The notes: generated by a model not told the origin, from the sequence alone. DNA of 20,378 nucleotides from JBCBRD01 sp039819785 (GCA_039819785.1 JBCBRH010000047.1:1-20378), one strand, 5' to 3'; positions 7,126 through 15,650 are shown, counted from the first letter of the stretch. Made by a program: numbers and translations.

Positions 7126-8130
7126 CTACTGGATGTCGAAGCGAATACCTGTGCGGATTTCGTGGTCGTGACGTCCCTCGACTTCGACCGTTGAAAGCCC
7201 GTTGAACGTTGGCGTCGCGATCGCAACCGAACCGCCGGAATAGACATAGCGGTAACCTAAGTCCCAATGAAGGCCATCGCGCATTTCATAGCCCACACCA
7301 GCCATCAGCGACAATCCCAATCCGACACCTGTCGTGTCGTCACCGCCAGCTAGGTCGGCCACGGCGCCCGCACCATTACATGTGTTGCTGGTGAGACTGC
7401 CGATGGTCTCAGTGTACTGTGTCTGCCGGAAGCACGTCGCGCTCTCCGTGTAGTCACGGTTGATGTGGTGGAAGACAAAACCGACACCGGCGCCTACATA
7501 AGGCTTGAAGCCATAGCGTGCATCGAGATCGTAATACATGTTCGCCATCAGCATGTAGCTGCTGAGGTCGGTTTGTTCGGACCGGTTGACGTCATAAAAG
7601 AAGTCCCGGTAAATCTCGGGCGCCGTAAATGCACCGACGGTGACATTCCCGCCGTTGGTCGCCGCTTCATTGTTGCGGATCCGCCCGACAAAGCTTGTTG
7701 GGTTCTCGACGATCCGCTGCGCAAGCCGCTTCTCACCCGTCACATCAAAGCGCCAGGCATCTGTCAGATAGGCACCCACACCGAAGCTGATGACGCCTTG
7801 ACCCTCGAGGTCTTCAAACCCGATTGTGCTGACCGCGCTGCCCGTACGTTCCGTGTCAAAAGAGCTTGGCCCGATGGTATTGGGCTCGAAGACGGAATCG
7901 ACATTCCCAGAGCTGTTGAAGTTGTATCCGATGTCACCGCGCAGGTACCACTGCGGCTCGTAATCAGGGATCGGAACAGGCGCTGGCACGGGAACACCAG
8001 CGTGTCCGACGCCATAGTCCTTCATGCCAGCCGCGCCAGAATGCCAGTCGGCGGCAAGAACAGGAGCGGCCGTTGTCGCCATGAGCGCCAGGCCCAGCGA
8101 TAGGCTCAACATTTTCCGGGTCATGAGCAT
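7126..8130 (-). CDS. Outer-membrane beta-barrel protein (Opa/Omp25-like)
   Basis: A 334-residue protein with a clear signal peptide (MLMTRKMLSLSLGLALMATT, cut after APVLA). The mature part is made of alternating strands and polar loops: YLRGDIGYNF, GVISFGVGAYLTDAWRFDVTGEKR, YYDLDARYGFKPYVGAGVGF, GLSLMAGVGYEM, WDLGYRYVYSGG, ending TGIRFDIQ. That is the usual layout of alphaproteobacterial 8-10-strand outer membrane proteins, though the last residue is Gln, not Phe. A Pro/Val-rich spacer (VPVPAPVPIPDYEP) precedes the barrel. Two cysteines (TCFRQ..., SNTCNG) sit in one presumed outer loop and could form a disulfide. ATG at 8130 and ATG at 8124 are both possible; AAGAG lies 4 and 10 bases before them. 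Specific role unknown. Confidence 0.82.
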   Translation of the reverse strand: MLMTRKMLSLSLGLALMATTAAPVLAADWHSGAAGMKDYGVGHAGVPVPAPVPIPDYEPQWYLRGDIGYNFNSSGNVDSVFEPNTIGPSSFDTERTGSAVSTIGFEDLEGQGVISFGVGAYLTDAWRFDVTGEKRLAQRIVENPTSFVGRIRNNEAATNGGNVTVGAFTAPEIYRDFFYDVNRSEQTDLSSYMLMANMYYDLDARYGFKPYVGAGVGFVFHHINRDYTESATCFRQTQYTETIGSLTSNTCNGAGAVADLAGGDDTTGVGLGLSLMAGVGYEMRDGLHWDLGYRYVYSGGSVAIATPTFNGLSTVEVEGRHDHEIRTGIRFDIQ

Positions 8131-8575
8131 CAATCTCTTTTTTCTTCGGGCCGCGCACATGGATTTTCCACGCCGCCACGTCATCTGATCTCGAACGAAC
8201 CGACCGTGAATTCGCACCAATGGAAAATGAGCGAGCGCACGGACGAACAAGCAGCTATCGGATCAACCGATCGCCGGATACGAACGCGCCACGAATGCAA
8301 AAAAAGGAACTGGAACTGAAACGCTCAAACAGCTGTCGCGAACCCGACACATGGATGACCGGGACACGCATCGACAGTTTAAGACCATGAACCGCAACGC
8401 CATTTGGTTGCGCATGACACACGGCCTCACGAAGTGCCGTGTGAAGGGTCACACAGACCTCGTCTTCGCAAATCACTATGCGCTGGAAGGTTTAAGGGAG
8501 GCTTAATCGCCGTCCCGCATTCAGGCAGACGTGAGAAAATTCGTACACGCCACCTGGAATGGAAGCAGCCCTAGA
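8131..8575. other. Gene-free stretch upstream of the OMP gene
   Basis: About 445 bases between the OMP start and the glmM terminator. I see no convincing gene, RNA or repeat. A minus-strand frame at 8255-8476 would start with GTG, lacks a ribosome site and resembles nothing I know. The OMP promoter must lie here, but no clear -35/-10 pair was found. A long 5' leader or a small RNA would be possible contents. Confidence 0.4.
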
Positions 8576-8605
8576 CAAGAAAAGGGCGCCCGCAAATGGG
8601 CACCC
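8576..8605 (-). terminator. Intrinsic terminator of glmM
   Basis: On the minus strand GGGTGCCC (8598-8605) pairs with GGGCGCCC (8584-8591), allowing one G-T pair, around the loop ATTTGC. It is followed directly by TTTTCTTGTC. It lies about 70 bases past the glmM stop codon and separates glmM from the OMP gene downstream. Confidence 0.85.
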
Positions 8606-8675
8606 TGTCTTCAAATCAATTCATCGGTGGGAACCGCCACTCAGCCCCTGTCCATGGCGGATGCAGGTGGCCTAT

Positions 8676-10034
8676 CTAAGCCGCATGCGCAACCGAGCGC
8701 ACCGCATCGCAGATGTCGCCGACGACAGAATCAACCAGGGCCTGATCATCACCTTCCGCCATGACCCGGATCAGCGGCTCCGTCCCTGAAGGACGGATCA
8801 CAAGACGTCCGGCGTTCCCCAGGCGGCTCTGCGCATCCGCAATCGCTTCTTTGACGATGTCTGCATCAAGCGGCATGCCGTTCGCATACCGAACATTTTT
8901 GAGAACCTGCGGCAGCGGCGTAAACCGTGCGCACGCCTCCGAGACGGGCTTGTCCGTGGACACCACCACCGCCAAGACCTGCAATGCCGACACGAGACCA
9001 TCTCCGGTCGTCGTGAAGTCCGACAGGACAATATGGCCTGACTGCTCCCCGCCGACGTTGTAGCCGTGCTTACGCATATGCTCGACAACGTAGCGGTCAC
9101 CAACCGGCGTCCGCGCCATGCTCAGCCCGATGTCCTGCAAATAGCGCTCAAGTCCAAGGTTGCTCATCACGGTCGCAACAATCCCGCCGGCATAGAGCCG
9201 CCCGCGCCGGTGCCAGCTTTCGCCGATCACAGCCATCAATTGATCGCCATCGACCACCTGGCCCTTCTCATCGACGATGACAACACGGTCCGCATCCCCA
9301 TCGAGTGCGATGCCGATGTCAGCACGCACTTCCTTGACCTTGTCGACAAGCGCATCGAGTGACGTCGATCCGCACTTCAAATTGATATTAAGCCCGTTCG
9401 GGTCAGCACCGATTGCGATGACCTCAGCACCGAGTTCCCACAAAGCCTTGGGTGCAACCGAGTATCCAGCCCCATGTGCGCAGTCGATGACAATCCGCAG
9501 ACCATCCAGCCTCAGGTTGCGTGGCAACGTCCGTTTTGCGTATTCAACATAGCGCTCTTGGGCGCTTTCAACGCGCTTGGCCCGCCCGATCTTATCGGCA
9601 GCCGTCAGCAAATCCGACGCATCCGCCTCAATCAGTTCCTCGATGCGCAATTCCATGTCGTCGGACAGCTTGTAGCCATCCGGATCAAACAGCTTGATCC
9701 CGTTGTCATCAAAGCGGTTGTGCGAAGCCGAAATCATGACGCCAAGATCCGCCCGCAACGATCGCGTCAACATGGCAACCGCAGGTGTTGGCAATGGTCC
9801 TAGCAGAAACACATCCATCCCGACCGATGTGAAACCCGACATCAAAGCCGCTTCCAGCATATAGCCCGACAATCGCGTATCTTTGCCGATCACGACACGG
9901 TGGCGATGCCCGCTCGCAGCTGTCTTGAAAACGGTACCAGCCGCCATCCCGACTTTTAAGGCAACCTCTGACGTCATCGGATGGTGATTCGCCAGCCCTC
10001 TGATTCCATCGGTTCCAAAATAGCGTCGTGCCAT
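8676..10034 (-). CDS. glmM: Phosphoglucosamine mutase
   Basis: GlmM converts glucosamine-6-phosphate to glucosamine-1-phosphate in the cytosol, the step before UDP-GlcNAc for peptidoglycan and lipid A. The 452-residue product has the family landmarks in order: MARRYFGTDGIRG at the N-terminus, the phosphoserine loop VMISASHNRFDDNG (Ser104), the Mg2+ loop DGDADR (245-250), the sugar-binding GEQSGH (329-334) and the phosphate-binding RPSGTEP (414-420). The start at 10034 gives the family's usual N-terminus, with GGGGAGG ten bases before it; an ATG at 10043 would leave only one base after that site. In relatives glmM usually follows ftsH or folP directly; here two plus-strand genes intervene. Confidence 0.97.
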   Translation of the reverse strand: MARRYFGTDGIRGLANHHPMTSEVALKVGMAAGTVFKTAASGHRHRVVIGKDTRLSGYMLEAALMSGFTSVGMDVFLLGPLPTPAVAMLTRSLRADLGVMISASHNRFDDNGIKLFDPDGYKLSDDMELRIEELIEADASDLLTAADKIGRAKRVESAQERYVEYAKRTLPRNLRLDGLRIVIDCAHGAGYSVAPKALWELGAEVIAIGADPNGLNINLKCGSTSLDALVDKVKEVRADIGIALDGDADRVVIVDEKGQVVDGDQLMAVIGESWHRRGRLYAGGIVATVMSNLGLERYLQDIGLSMARTPVGDRYVVEHMRKHGYNVGGEQSGHIVLSDFTTTGDGLVSALQVLAVVVSTDKPVSEACARFTPLPQVLKNVRYANGMPLDADIVKEAIADAQSRLGNAGRLVIRPSGTEPLIRVMAEGDDQALVDSVVGDICDAVRSVAHAA

Positions 10035-10442
10035 GATCTTCATGCCTCCCCAAACCTCATGTCGCATCGAGGTCGCGTGATTGTTATCAAAGACCCTTTA
10101 AAGCAATCAAAATGTTTTATCTGCACCGCACCATCTATCTTGCGCCACCGCGTGGTGTGCAGGCGACAACTTGATTGATTACACCAAAAACCATGCGATT
10201 CGGCGCTTGGATGGGGATTTTTGCGTGCAAAACCGGCACCATACGTTGGCAAAGCCAAGCAGTATTGGAGCGTGGCGGGTGGCTGAGATAGACGCCAAAC
10301 TCAAGCGGCAAAGTGGCCACCCATTCGTACTCGTTTCCTTAGCCTGACGTCAGCGGTCTTGAAAAGAGGGAGCGATCAAGGTCCATTGCGGTTCTGAATT
10401 GCCAGCATGGCCTTTAAATCAAATCGGAGTGTCGGGGGAGAC
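10035..10442. promoter_or_regulatory. Divergent intergenic region between glmM and the ParA-like gene
   Basis: About 400 bases that must hold divergent promoters for glmM (-) and the ATPase gene (+). Seen: a 10-bp perfect palindrome CTGACGTCAG at 10344-10353, about 90 bases before the ATPase start. On the minus strand, TTGATT lies 18 bases before TAACAA (around 10080-10115) and could be a weak glmM promoter. Nothing here looks coding or like an RNA gene. Function is inferred from position only. Confidence 0.35.
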
Positions 10443-11324
10443 ATGGGTTACTTCTTGGCCGTTGCCAACCGCAAAGGCGGGGTCGGCAAATCAACGATTT
10501 CCGTCATGCTCGCGCACGCGTTCTCAATCTGGGGTGGGCAGAAGGTTCTGGTCATTGATCTCGACGCCCAATCGAACTCGTCCCTGATCCTGATCGGTGG
10601 ATCGCAATGGATCGAGAGTCAGCACAAATCGCGCAACATCGCTGCCTACCTCGAAGACCGCATGTATGCCACCAACCCCATTGCAGAATACATCGTGGAT
10701 GGTTCAGGCGACATCACCAACGACGAGGGCCAGGCACCCCCACTCACGCTGCTGCCCGGATCCCTCAACTTCGAGGACATGCAGGACGAGCTGATCTCGT
10801 TTTATTCCCGCGGCAACGTCCCCTTCCGCCAGGCAAAGCTGAAATGCGCAAACCACTTCCGCCAGGCGCTGAACTTCGCAGCCCCCCTTGCAGACATTAT
10901 CATCATGGATTGCGCGCCGGGACTGTCAAACGCCACATCAGCCGCTTTGAAACTGGCCGACACGGTTGTCGTGCCCTTCCGGCCCGATGCGGTCTCCGAA
11001 CTCGCCATTGATAAAATCTCGACGATCATCGAGGAAAGAGACTTCGATAATGTCATCAAGATGCCGATGGAATCACGAAAGTATGTCGGGTTGGCCAACT
11101 ACGTCAGGCCCGGTGGTCGTGATCGGGTTTTCATTGACACCATCGGCTTCCATCATCCCGTTCTGAAGGCATCAATGCCGTTGTCTCAGGATCTCGCAAA
11201 CGCATTTTTCTACGCCGATGAACCACAGACGATGGACGAAAAGTACGGCGGAGCACTTCTGCCAATGCGTGCAGTGTATGACGAGTTGATGAAAAAGCTG
11301 GCGTTGTCTGCCCGCGCTGCCTGA
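10443..11324 (+). CDS. Orphan ParA/MinD-type ATPase
   Basis: A 293-residue cytosolic ATPase of the ParA/MinD (SIMIBI) class, whose members position DNA, protein clusters or machinery by ATP-dependent dimer cycling. The deviant Walker A motif KGGVGKST (11-18) has the signature Lys11. Walker A' is VIDLDAQ (37-43) and Walker B is IIIMDCAPG (152-160). There is no N-terminal helix-turn-helix as in plasmid ParA, no ParB gene nearby and no parS-like cluster seen. The start at 10443 (MGYFLAVANRKGG) is chosen because GGGGGAG precedes it, though only two bases away; the frame is open to an ATG at 10407 without a ribosome site. The unknown gene 95 bases downstream is its probable partner or effector. 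It interrupts the folP-glmM pair. Confidence 0.86.
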   Translation: MGYFLAVANRKGGVGKSTISVMLAHAFSIWGGQKVLVIDLDAQSNSSLILIGGSQWIESQHKSRNIAAYLEDRMYATNPIAEYIVDGSGDITNDEGQAPPLTLLPGSLNFEDMQDELISFYSRGNVPFRQAKLKCANHFRQALNFAAPLADIIIMDCAPGLSNATSAALKLADTVVVPFRPDAVSELAIDKISTIIEERDFDNVIKMPMESRKYVGLANYVRPGGRDRVFIDTIGFHHPVLKASMPLSQDLANAFFYADEPQTMDEKYGGALLPMRAVYDELMKKLALSARAA

Positions 11325-11419
11325 CCGTACCTGGCGGGAGCCTAAAGGTTAGCTGCCCCCGGGTGAAAATCGGATTGTTTGCCCGAGAGCGAACCCGGTT
11401 TAGCTGGATGAGACCACTT

Positions 11420-12064
11420 ATGAAAACCACAACGCGAAAACTCTCCGGCCCCACCAAAGACCGCTTTTTTAAGCGCTTTTTCAAGGACGAGCCGGGTGTG
11501 TCCGATGACCTGGCCAACCGCTTGGCCCGAAAATCATCGGAAACGTTTTCGAGCGTGCGCGTGCGCCCCATCAGCTACGCAGGCGTTCTGGCGAACCGGT
11601 CCACCAACCACAAAGAAGCGCCAGAACCAACAACGTCCAGTGACCCGGCAACGCCGAGTGACGCTGCAACGTCGCGTGACACGGCAAACGTCGACGCAGC
11701 ACCGGTGGAACCCAAGGCCGGATCAGACAAGACACCCGAAGATGTTGACACACCCAGCCCGCCACGCCCCGTTGAGCCGTCGCCCGACATAACTGCCGCC
11801 GACGAAAGCGAGCCCGTCAGCTTCGATCCCTACGCCTTTGGCTTGGTCCCGACCATGCAGCGCGAGGGAGAAGCCGGCCTTCTGGCCCGGCTGAACGAAG
11901 TCGCCCGCGCCGAGCATTTACGCGCCATGGCAAAGGCCCAGCAAATCGTCCTGCCTCGCGAACTCAGGACGGGAGACGAAACTGCCGAGACGTTGCGCGG
12001 CGCGATCATCAACGCCGTCTCAAAACGCATCGCAGATCGCCGCAGCGCCGCAAGCGACGCCTGA
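11420..12064 (+). CDS. Unknown protein downstream of the ParA-like gene (possible partner)
   Basis: A 214-residue protein that I cannot assign to a named family. Three parts are visible. Residues 1-60 form a basic, Lys/Arg-rich head (KTTTRKLSG, DRFFKRFFKDEP). Residues about 64-133 form a low-complexity Pro/Ala/Thr/Ser/Asp linker built partly from a six-residue repeat. Residues 134-214 form an ordered helical tail, SFDPYAFGLVPTMQREGEAG followed by LLARLNEVARAEHLRAMAKA and an Arg-rich end. No signal peptide or membrane segment. The ATG at 11420 follows GGATGAGACCACTT; a GTG at 11363 and an ATG at 11408 are in frame but less supported. It follows the ParA-like gene on the same strand by 95 bases, so the two are probably co-transcribed and may work together as positioner and cargo adaptor. 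That role is inference. Confidence 0.68.
   Translation: MKTTTRKLSGPTKDRFFKRFFKDEPGVSDDLANRLARKSSETFSSVRVRPISYAGVLANRSTNHKEAPEPTTSSDPATPSDAATSRDTANVDAAPVEPKAGSDKTPEDVDTPSPPRPVEPSPDITAADESEPVSFDPYAFGLVPTMQREGEAGLLARLNEVARAEHLRAMAKAQQIVLPRELRTGDETAETLRGAIINAVSKRIADRRSAASDA
11639..11692 (+). repeat. Three tandem 18-bp repeats in the linker of the ParA-partner gene
   Basis: Units at 11639, 11657 and 11675 share the pattern (A/C)GTGAC..(G)GCAA(C/A).. and encode SDPATP, SDAATS and RDTANV. A weaker fourth unit (PEPTTS) precedes them. The repeats keep the frame, so they lengthen the disordered linker without breaking the gene. Confidence 0.7.
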
Positions 12065-12150
12065 TACACCGCTGCTACGAGACAGCAACAAGGGCGCATA
12101 GTACCCATGCGAGTCCGGGCGCCGACAACACGCGCCGGGCAGGAAATTCC

Positions 12151-12169
12151 AGCCGGCCCTCTCCCGGCT
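12151..12169. terminator. Possible hairpin between the convergent unknown gene and folP
   Basis: AGCCGG (12151-12156) and CCGGCT (12164-12169) form a 6-bp stem around a 7-base loop, touching the folP stop codon. Neither side has a proper T-run (TTAAGC on plus, GGAATTTCC on minus), so termination would be weak. It is listed because the two genes converge here and no better terminator was found. Confidence 0.3.
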
Positions 12170-13320
12170 TAAGCAGCCGAAGTCGTGCCACCAATTGCTG
12201 CTCCAGAACCCGGGCCAGCATCTTCCTGACCCGCGGTAGCAGCGCGCCAAACCTCCAGCGCCTGCTTCGTTTCAGTCACATCATGCACGCGGACGATCTG
12301 GACGCCTTGCGCCACAGAACTCAGCGCCGCCGCAATCGAACCGGGCACCCGCTTGAGCGGATCATCCACATTGCAGAGTTGCCCGATGAGTTTCTTCCGC
12401 GATGCCCCCAGCAGAACCGGCACGCCTAATGCATGATACAGGCTCATGGCACCAAGCACCGCGACGTTGTGGTGCAAATGCTTGCCAAAACCAATCCCAG
12501 GATCAACGACCAGCTTGGCCTTCGCAATGCCTGCAGCTTCACAGGCAGCCACACGCCGCTCCAGAAAATCGAAAACATCGAGCACGACATCAGCGTATTG
12601 CGGATCATCATTCATCGTTTTCGGATCGCCTTGGGCATGCATCAACATGATCGGAAGACCGCTATCAGCCGCGACTTCAAGCGCGTCTGGATCAAATGTG
12701 AGGGCCGAGACATCATTCAGGATATCTGCGCCAGCGTCAGCCGCAGCCTGCATCAACCCCGCCTTGCGAGTATCAACTGAAATCAATGCATCCGTGCGCG
12801 CCCTCAGCGCTTCGAGGACAGGCAAGACCCGCTGCTTTTCCTCCTCGATCGGAACAGCCTCAGAGCCCGGCCGGGTGGATTCACCACCAATGTCGAGGAT
12901 GTCCGCTCCCTCGTCGGCGAGCCGCAGCGCATGATCGACAGCCGCCTGAACACTACCCAGCCGCCCACCGTCCGAAAAGCTATCAGGCGTCACATTGACG
13001 ATGCCCATGATGCGCGGCCGGTCCATGGACAAGCCACTGATGCGCGCACGTGGCTCTTGAAGCGCCTCAAACATATCGGCCGCTGGAAGCGTATGCCGCC
13101 CCCAATCGCGCTCAAAGAATTCCGACAGTGAAATGGTTGAGATCTGCCGCCCACGGCCCTTGCGCTCAATAATGTCGAGCGCGGTAAAGGCCAAAGGCCC
13201 GCCCGCAAGCCGCAAGCCGCCAAAGACATGCCCACGAGGCACCGCTTCAATATCGGTATCGTCATAGCCGGCAGGCAAAGGCACAAACCCGGTGGGCCGG
13301 ATGTAGATGGATCGTTGCAT
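12169..13320 (-). CDS. folP: Dihydropteroate synthase
   Basis: FolP joins 6-hydroxymethyl-dihydropterin pyrophosphate to p-aminobenzoate in folate synthesis and is the sulfonamide target. The 383-residue product holds the whole TIM-barrel signature: NVTPDSFSDGG (109-119), DIGGESTRPG (143-152), SVDTRKAG, ILNDVSAL, MLMHAQGDP, DPGIGFGK (273-280), LLGASRKK (303-310) and RVHDV (344-348). About 100 residues lie before the barrel (MQRSIYIRPTGFVPLPAGYD onward), an N-terminal extension also known from Rhodobacterales-type FolP and absent in E. coli. The ATG at 13320 gives that usual beginning and is preceded by GGGGACCTC. The frame remains open to 13464, but the added residues look like chance. A terminator separates it from ftsH upstream. 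Confidence 0.95.
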   Translation of the reverse strand: MQRSIYIRPTGFVPLPAGYDDTDIEAVPRGHVFGGLRLAGGPLAFTALDIIERKGRGRQISTISLSEFFERDWGRHTLPAADMFEALQEPRARISGLSMDRPRIMGIVNVTPDSFSDGGRLGSVQAAVDHALRLADEGADILDIGGESTRPGSEAVPIEEEKQRVLPVLEALRARTDALISVDTRKAGLMQAAADAGADILNDVSALTFDPDALEVAADSGLPIMLMHAQGDPKTMNDDPQYADVVLDVFDFLERRVAACEAAGIAKAKLVVDPGIGFGKHLHHNVAVLGAMSLYHALGVPVLLGASRKKLIGQLCNVDDPLKRVPGSIAAALSSVAQGVQIVRVHDVTETKQALEVWRAATAGQEDAGPGSGAAIGGTTSAA

Positions 13321-13604
13321 GAGGTCCCCGTGCTGGCGTCGCGCCAAGGTCATGTTCGGCAAAAAGCCTGTCCCGTGAAGAAGGGGACGTGAGAAGTTTT
13401 GGTCCGTCGGAAACGAGCCGATCAAGTGAGTGGCAATCAAGCAGATCCAGGGGGCTGATGGCAAACTCCCGGCACATCCACTAAATGATCGAGAACTTAA
13501 AAGTCAGAACGCTTCGTTCGTTCAGTTCAAAATGAGCACGCTGTGAAGCAAGGAACGGATTGGGAGCAGGGAATAGGCTGAGGCTCACTTGCCCGCCACC
13601 GCCG
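13321..13604. other. Intergenic region upstream of folP
   Basis: With the ftsH terminator excluded, about 280 bases precede folP. Because ftsH transcription should end before it, this stretch probably carries the folP promoter. On the minus strand TTGAAC at about 13525-13530 could be a -35 element, but no matching -10 is convincing. No gene, RNA or repeat is evident. Confidence 0.35.
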
Positions 13605-13644
13605 AAAGCAAAAACGGCCACGAGAGGCATGCCCCCGTGACCGT
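13605..13644 (-). terminator. Intrinsic terminator of ftsH
   Basis: On the minus strand ACGGTCACG (13636-13644) pairs with CGTGGCCGT (13614-13622), with one G-T pair. The intervening GGGGCATGCCTCT can pair further. The stem is followed by TTTTGCTTTC. It is about 70 bases past the ftsH stop codon and separates ftsH from folP. Confidence 0.82.
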
Positions 13645-13712
13645 AAGATATTGTTGTCAAGACCAGCCATCCGTTGGATTAGCCGACCATGAAGCCGGGG
13701 AAACCAGCCAAC

Positions 13713-15650
13713 TTACGTCGGTTGTGGCTCCATACCGCCAGTCCCGGCATCAGGCTCGTCGCGCGGACGCGATGGCACACCTGCCGTTGGAACGGCCGAA
13801 CCCACCGGGCCAGTTGGCGTATCGTTTTCATCCGGACGGTTGATCTTTTCTCCGCGCATGATGGCAGCCGTCTCTTCGCCCGTCAGCGTTTCATATTCCA
13901 TAAGAGCCTGTGTCACGGCCTCAAGCTGCTCACGGTTTTCCGAAAGGATCTCCCACGCGCGATCATAACCGGCCGTCACAAACCGCCTGACTTCCTCATC
14001 CACCAGCTTGGATGTCGCTTCCGACATCATCTGGCTTTGCGAGTAAGCCTGACCGAGGAACACTTCCTGAGAGTTGGTGCTGTAGAGCAGCGGACCAAGC
14101 TTTTCACTCATGCCCCACTCCGTCACCATCGACTTCGCGAGACTTGTGGCCTGATTGATATCACCCGCCGCACCTGAGTTGAGATGGTCCTTGCCATACA
14201 CCAGTTGCTCAGCCACACGCCCGCCGAACGCCACAGCAAGACGCGCAACGCACCAATCCATGGTCCGAGTGTACTGATCCCGCTCAGGCAAACTCATGGT
14301 TACGCCCAGAGCCCGTCCACGTGGAACAATGGTGACCTTATGCAGTGGGTCTGTGTCCGGCTGAACGATGGTGACAATCGCATGTCCGGCTTCATGATAA
14401 GCCGTCATCAGCTTATCTTCTTCCGTCATCGCCATGGACCGACGCTCAGCGCCCATCAACACTTTGTCCTTGGCATCCTCGAACTCGTTTTGCGTCACAA
14501 GACGTTTGTTCCGACGCGCTGCAAGCAGCGCTGCCTCGTTGACGAGGTTGGCCAGATCTGCGCCTGAGAACCCAGGCGTACCGCGAGCAACAACGCGCGC
14601 ATTGACGTCCGGTGCAATCGGAATTTTCCGCATGTGGACACTGAGGATTTTCTCACGACCCGAAACGTCTGGATTGGGAACCATAATCTGACGGTCGAAC
14701 CGGCCCGGCCGCAGCAACGCTGGATCAAGCACATCCGGACGGTTGGTCGCCGCGATAATGATCACACCCTCGTTGGCTTCAAACCCATCCATCTCGACCA
14801 GCAACTGGTTCAATGTCTGTTCGCGCTCATCATTGCCGTTGCCAAGGCCCGCACCACGGTGCCGACCAACGGCGTCGATTTCGTCAATGAAGATAATGCA
14901 CGGTGCGTTTTTCTTTGCCTGTTCGAACATGTCGCGAACCCGGCTCGCACCAACGCCAACGAACATTTCAACGAAATCGGAGCCCGAAATCGTAAAGAAC
15001 GGCACGTTGGCTTCGCCTGCCACGGCACGGGCGATCAGCGTCTTACCCGTTCCCGGAGGACCAACCAGCAAGCAGCCGCGTGGAATACGACCACCAAGCC
15101 GCTGGAACTTCTGCGGATCGCGCAGGAACTCAACAATCTCTTGCAGGTCAGATTTGGCCTCATCGACACCAGCGACGTCTTCGAACGTCACGCGACCCTG
15201 CCGCTCGGTCAATAGCTTCGCGCGCGACTTCCCGAAGCCCATGGCCCTGCCAGACCCCGATTGCATCTGGCGCATGAAAAAGATCCAAACCGCAATGAGC
15301 AGCAGCATCGGGAACCAGTTCAGCAGCACATTCAGGATCGAAGGGACGTCTTCATCGTTCGGTGCGGCCTTGAACTGCACGTTCTTGTCGCGCAGACGTT
15401 GTACGATCCCAGGATCATCGGGGGCCAGCGTCACAAAGGCTGTGCCATTTTCGCTGAGGGTACCCGAAATCCGGCTTCCGGAAATCGTGGCTTCCTTAAC
15501 GTTGCCTGCCTCGACCTGGTTCAAGAACTCTGAGTAAGAAATCTCATTGTCCCTCCGGCTTTCTGCCGGATTATTGAACAGGTTAAAGAGTGCTGCGAGC
15601 AAAACCAGGATCGCAACCCAGATGGCAAGCTTCTGGAAATTTGAATTCAT
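13713..15650 (-). CDS. ftsH: ATP-dependent zinc metalloprotease FtsH
   Basis: The inner-membrane AAA+ protease that degrades misfolded membrane proteins and regulatory substrates such as LpxC and sigma-32 in other bacteria. The 645-residue product has a first membrane helix (about 7-25), a periplasmic FtsH_ext domain with SYSEFLNQVEAGNVKEATI, a second helix (about 104-126), Walker A GPPGTGKT (197-204), Walker B IIFIDEID (252-259), the second region of homology with ATNRPDVLDPALLRPGRFDR (301-320) and the zinc site HEAGH (419-423). The Pro-rich tail is disordered. The ATG at 15650 is preceded by AAGGGAAACAAT and gives the standard MNSNFQKLAIW start; the frame runs open 48 bases further up without support. 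It lies 344 bases downstream of tilS, so its own promoter is likely. Confidence 0.98.
   Translation of the reverse strand: MNSNFQKLAIWVAILVLLAALFNLFNNPAESRRDNEISYSEFLNQVEAGNVKEATISGSRISGTLSENGTAFVTLAPDDPGIVQRLRDKNVQFKAAPNDEDVPSILNVLLNWFPMLLLIAVWIFFMRQMQSGSGRAMGFGKSRAKLLTERQGRVTFEDVAGVDEAKSDLQEIVEFLRDPQKFQRLGGRIPRGCLLVGPPGTGKTLIARAVAGEANVPFFTISGSDFVEMFVGVGASRVRDMFEQAKKNAPCIIFIDEIDAVGRHRGAGLGNGNDEREQTLNQLLVEMDGFEANEGVIIIAATNRPDVLDPALLRPGRFDRQIMVPNPDVSGREKILSVHMRKIPIAPDVNARVVARGTPGFSGADLANLVNEAALLAARRNKRLVTQNEFEDAKDKVLMGAERRSMAMTEEDKLMTAYHEAGHAIVTIVQPDTDPLHKVTIVPRGRALGVTMSLPERDQYTRTMDWCVARLAVAFGGRVAEQLVYGKDHLNSGAAGDINQATSLAKSMVTEWGMSEKLGPLLYSTNSQEVFLGQAYSQSQMMSEATSKLVDEEVRRFVTAGYDRAWEILSENREQLEAVTQALMEYETLTGEETAAIMRGEKINRPDENDTPTGPVGSAVPTAGVPSRPRDEPDAGTGGMEPQPT

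Noticed and set aside
7465..8103. 212-codon plus-strand open frame
   Set aside because: Antisense to the outer membrane protein gene, whose signal peptide and beta-strand pattern clearly identify the real coding frame.
8255..8476. 73-codon minus-strand frame upstream of the OMP gene
   Set aside because: It would need a GTG start without a ribosome site and shows no signal peptide or known motif; kept only as possible content of the gap.
12121..12150. CCGGGCGC...GCGCCGGG inverted repeat near 12115-12140 as a terminator
   Set aside because: It has a mismatch in the stem and no T-run on either strand.
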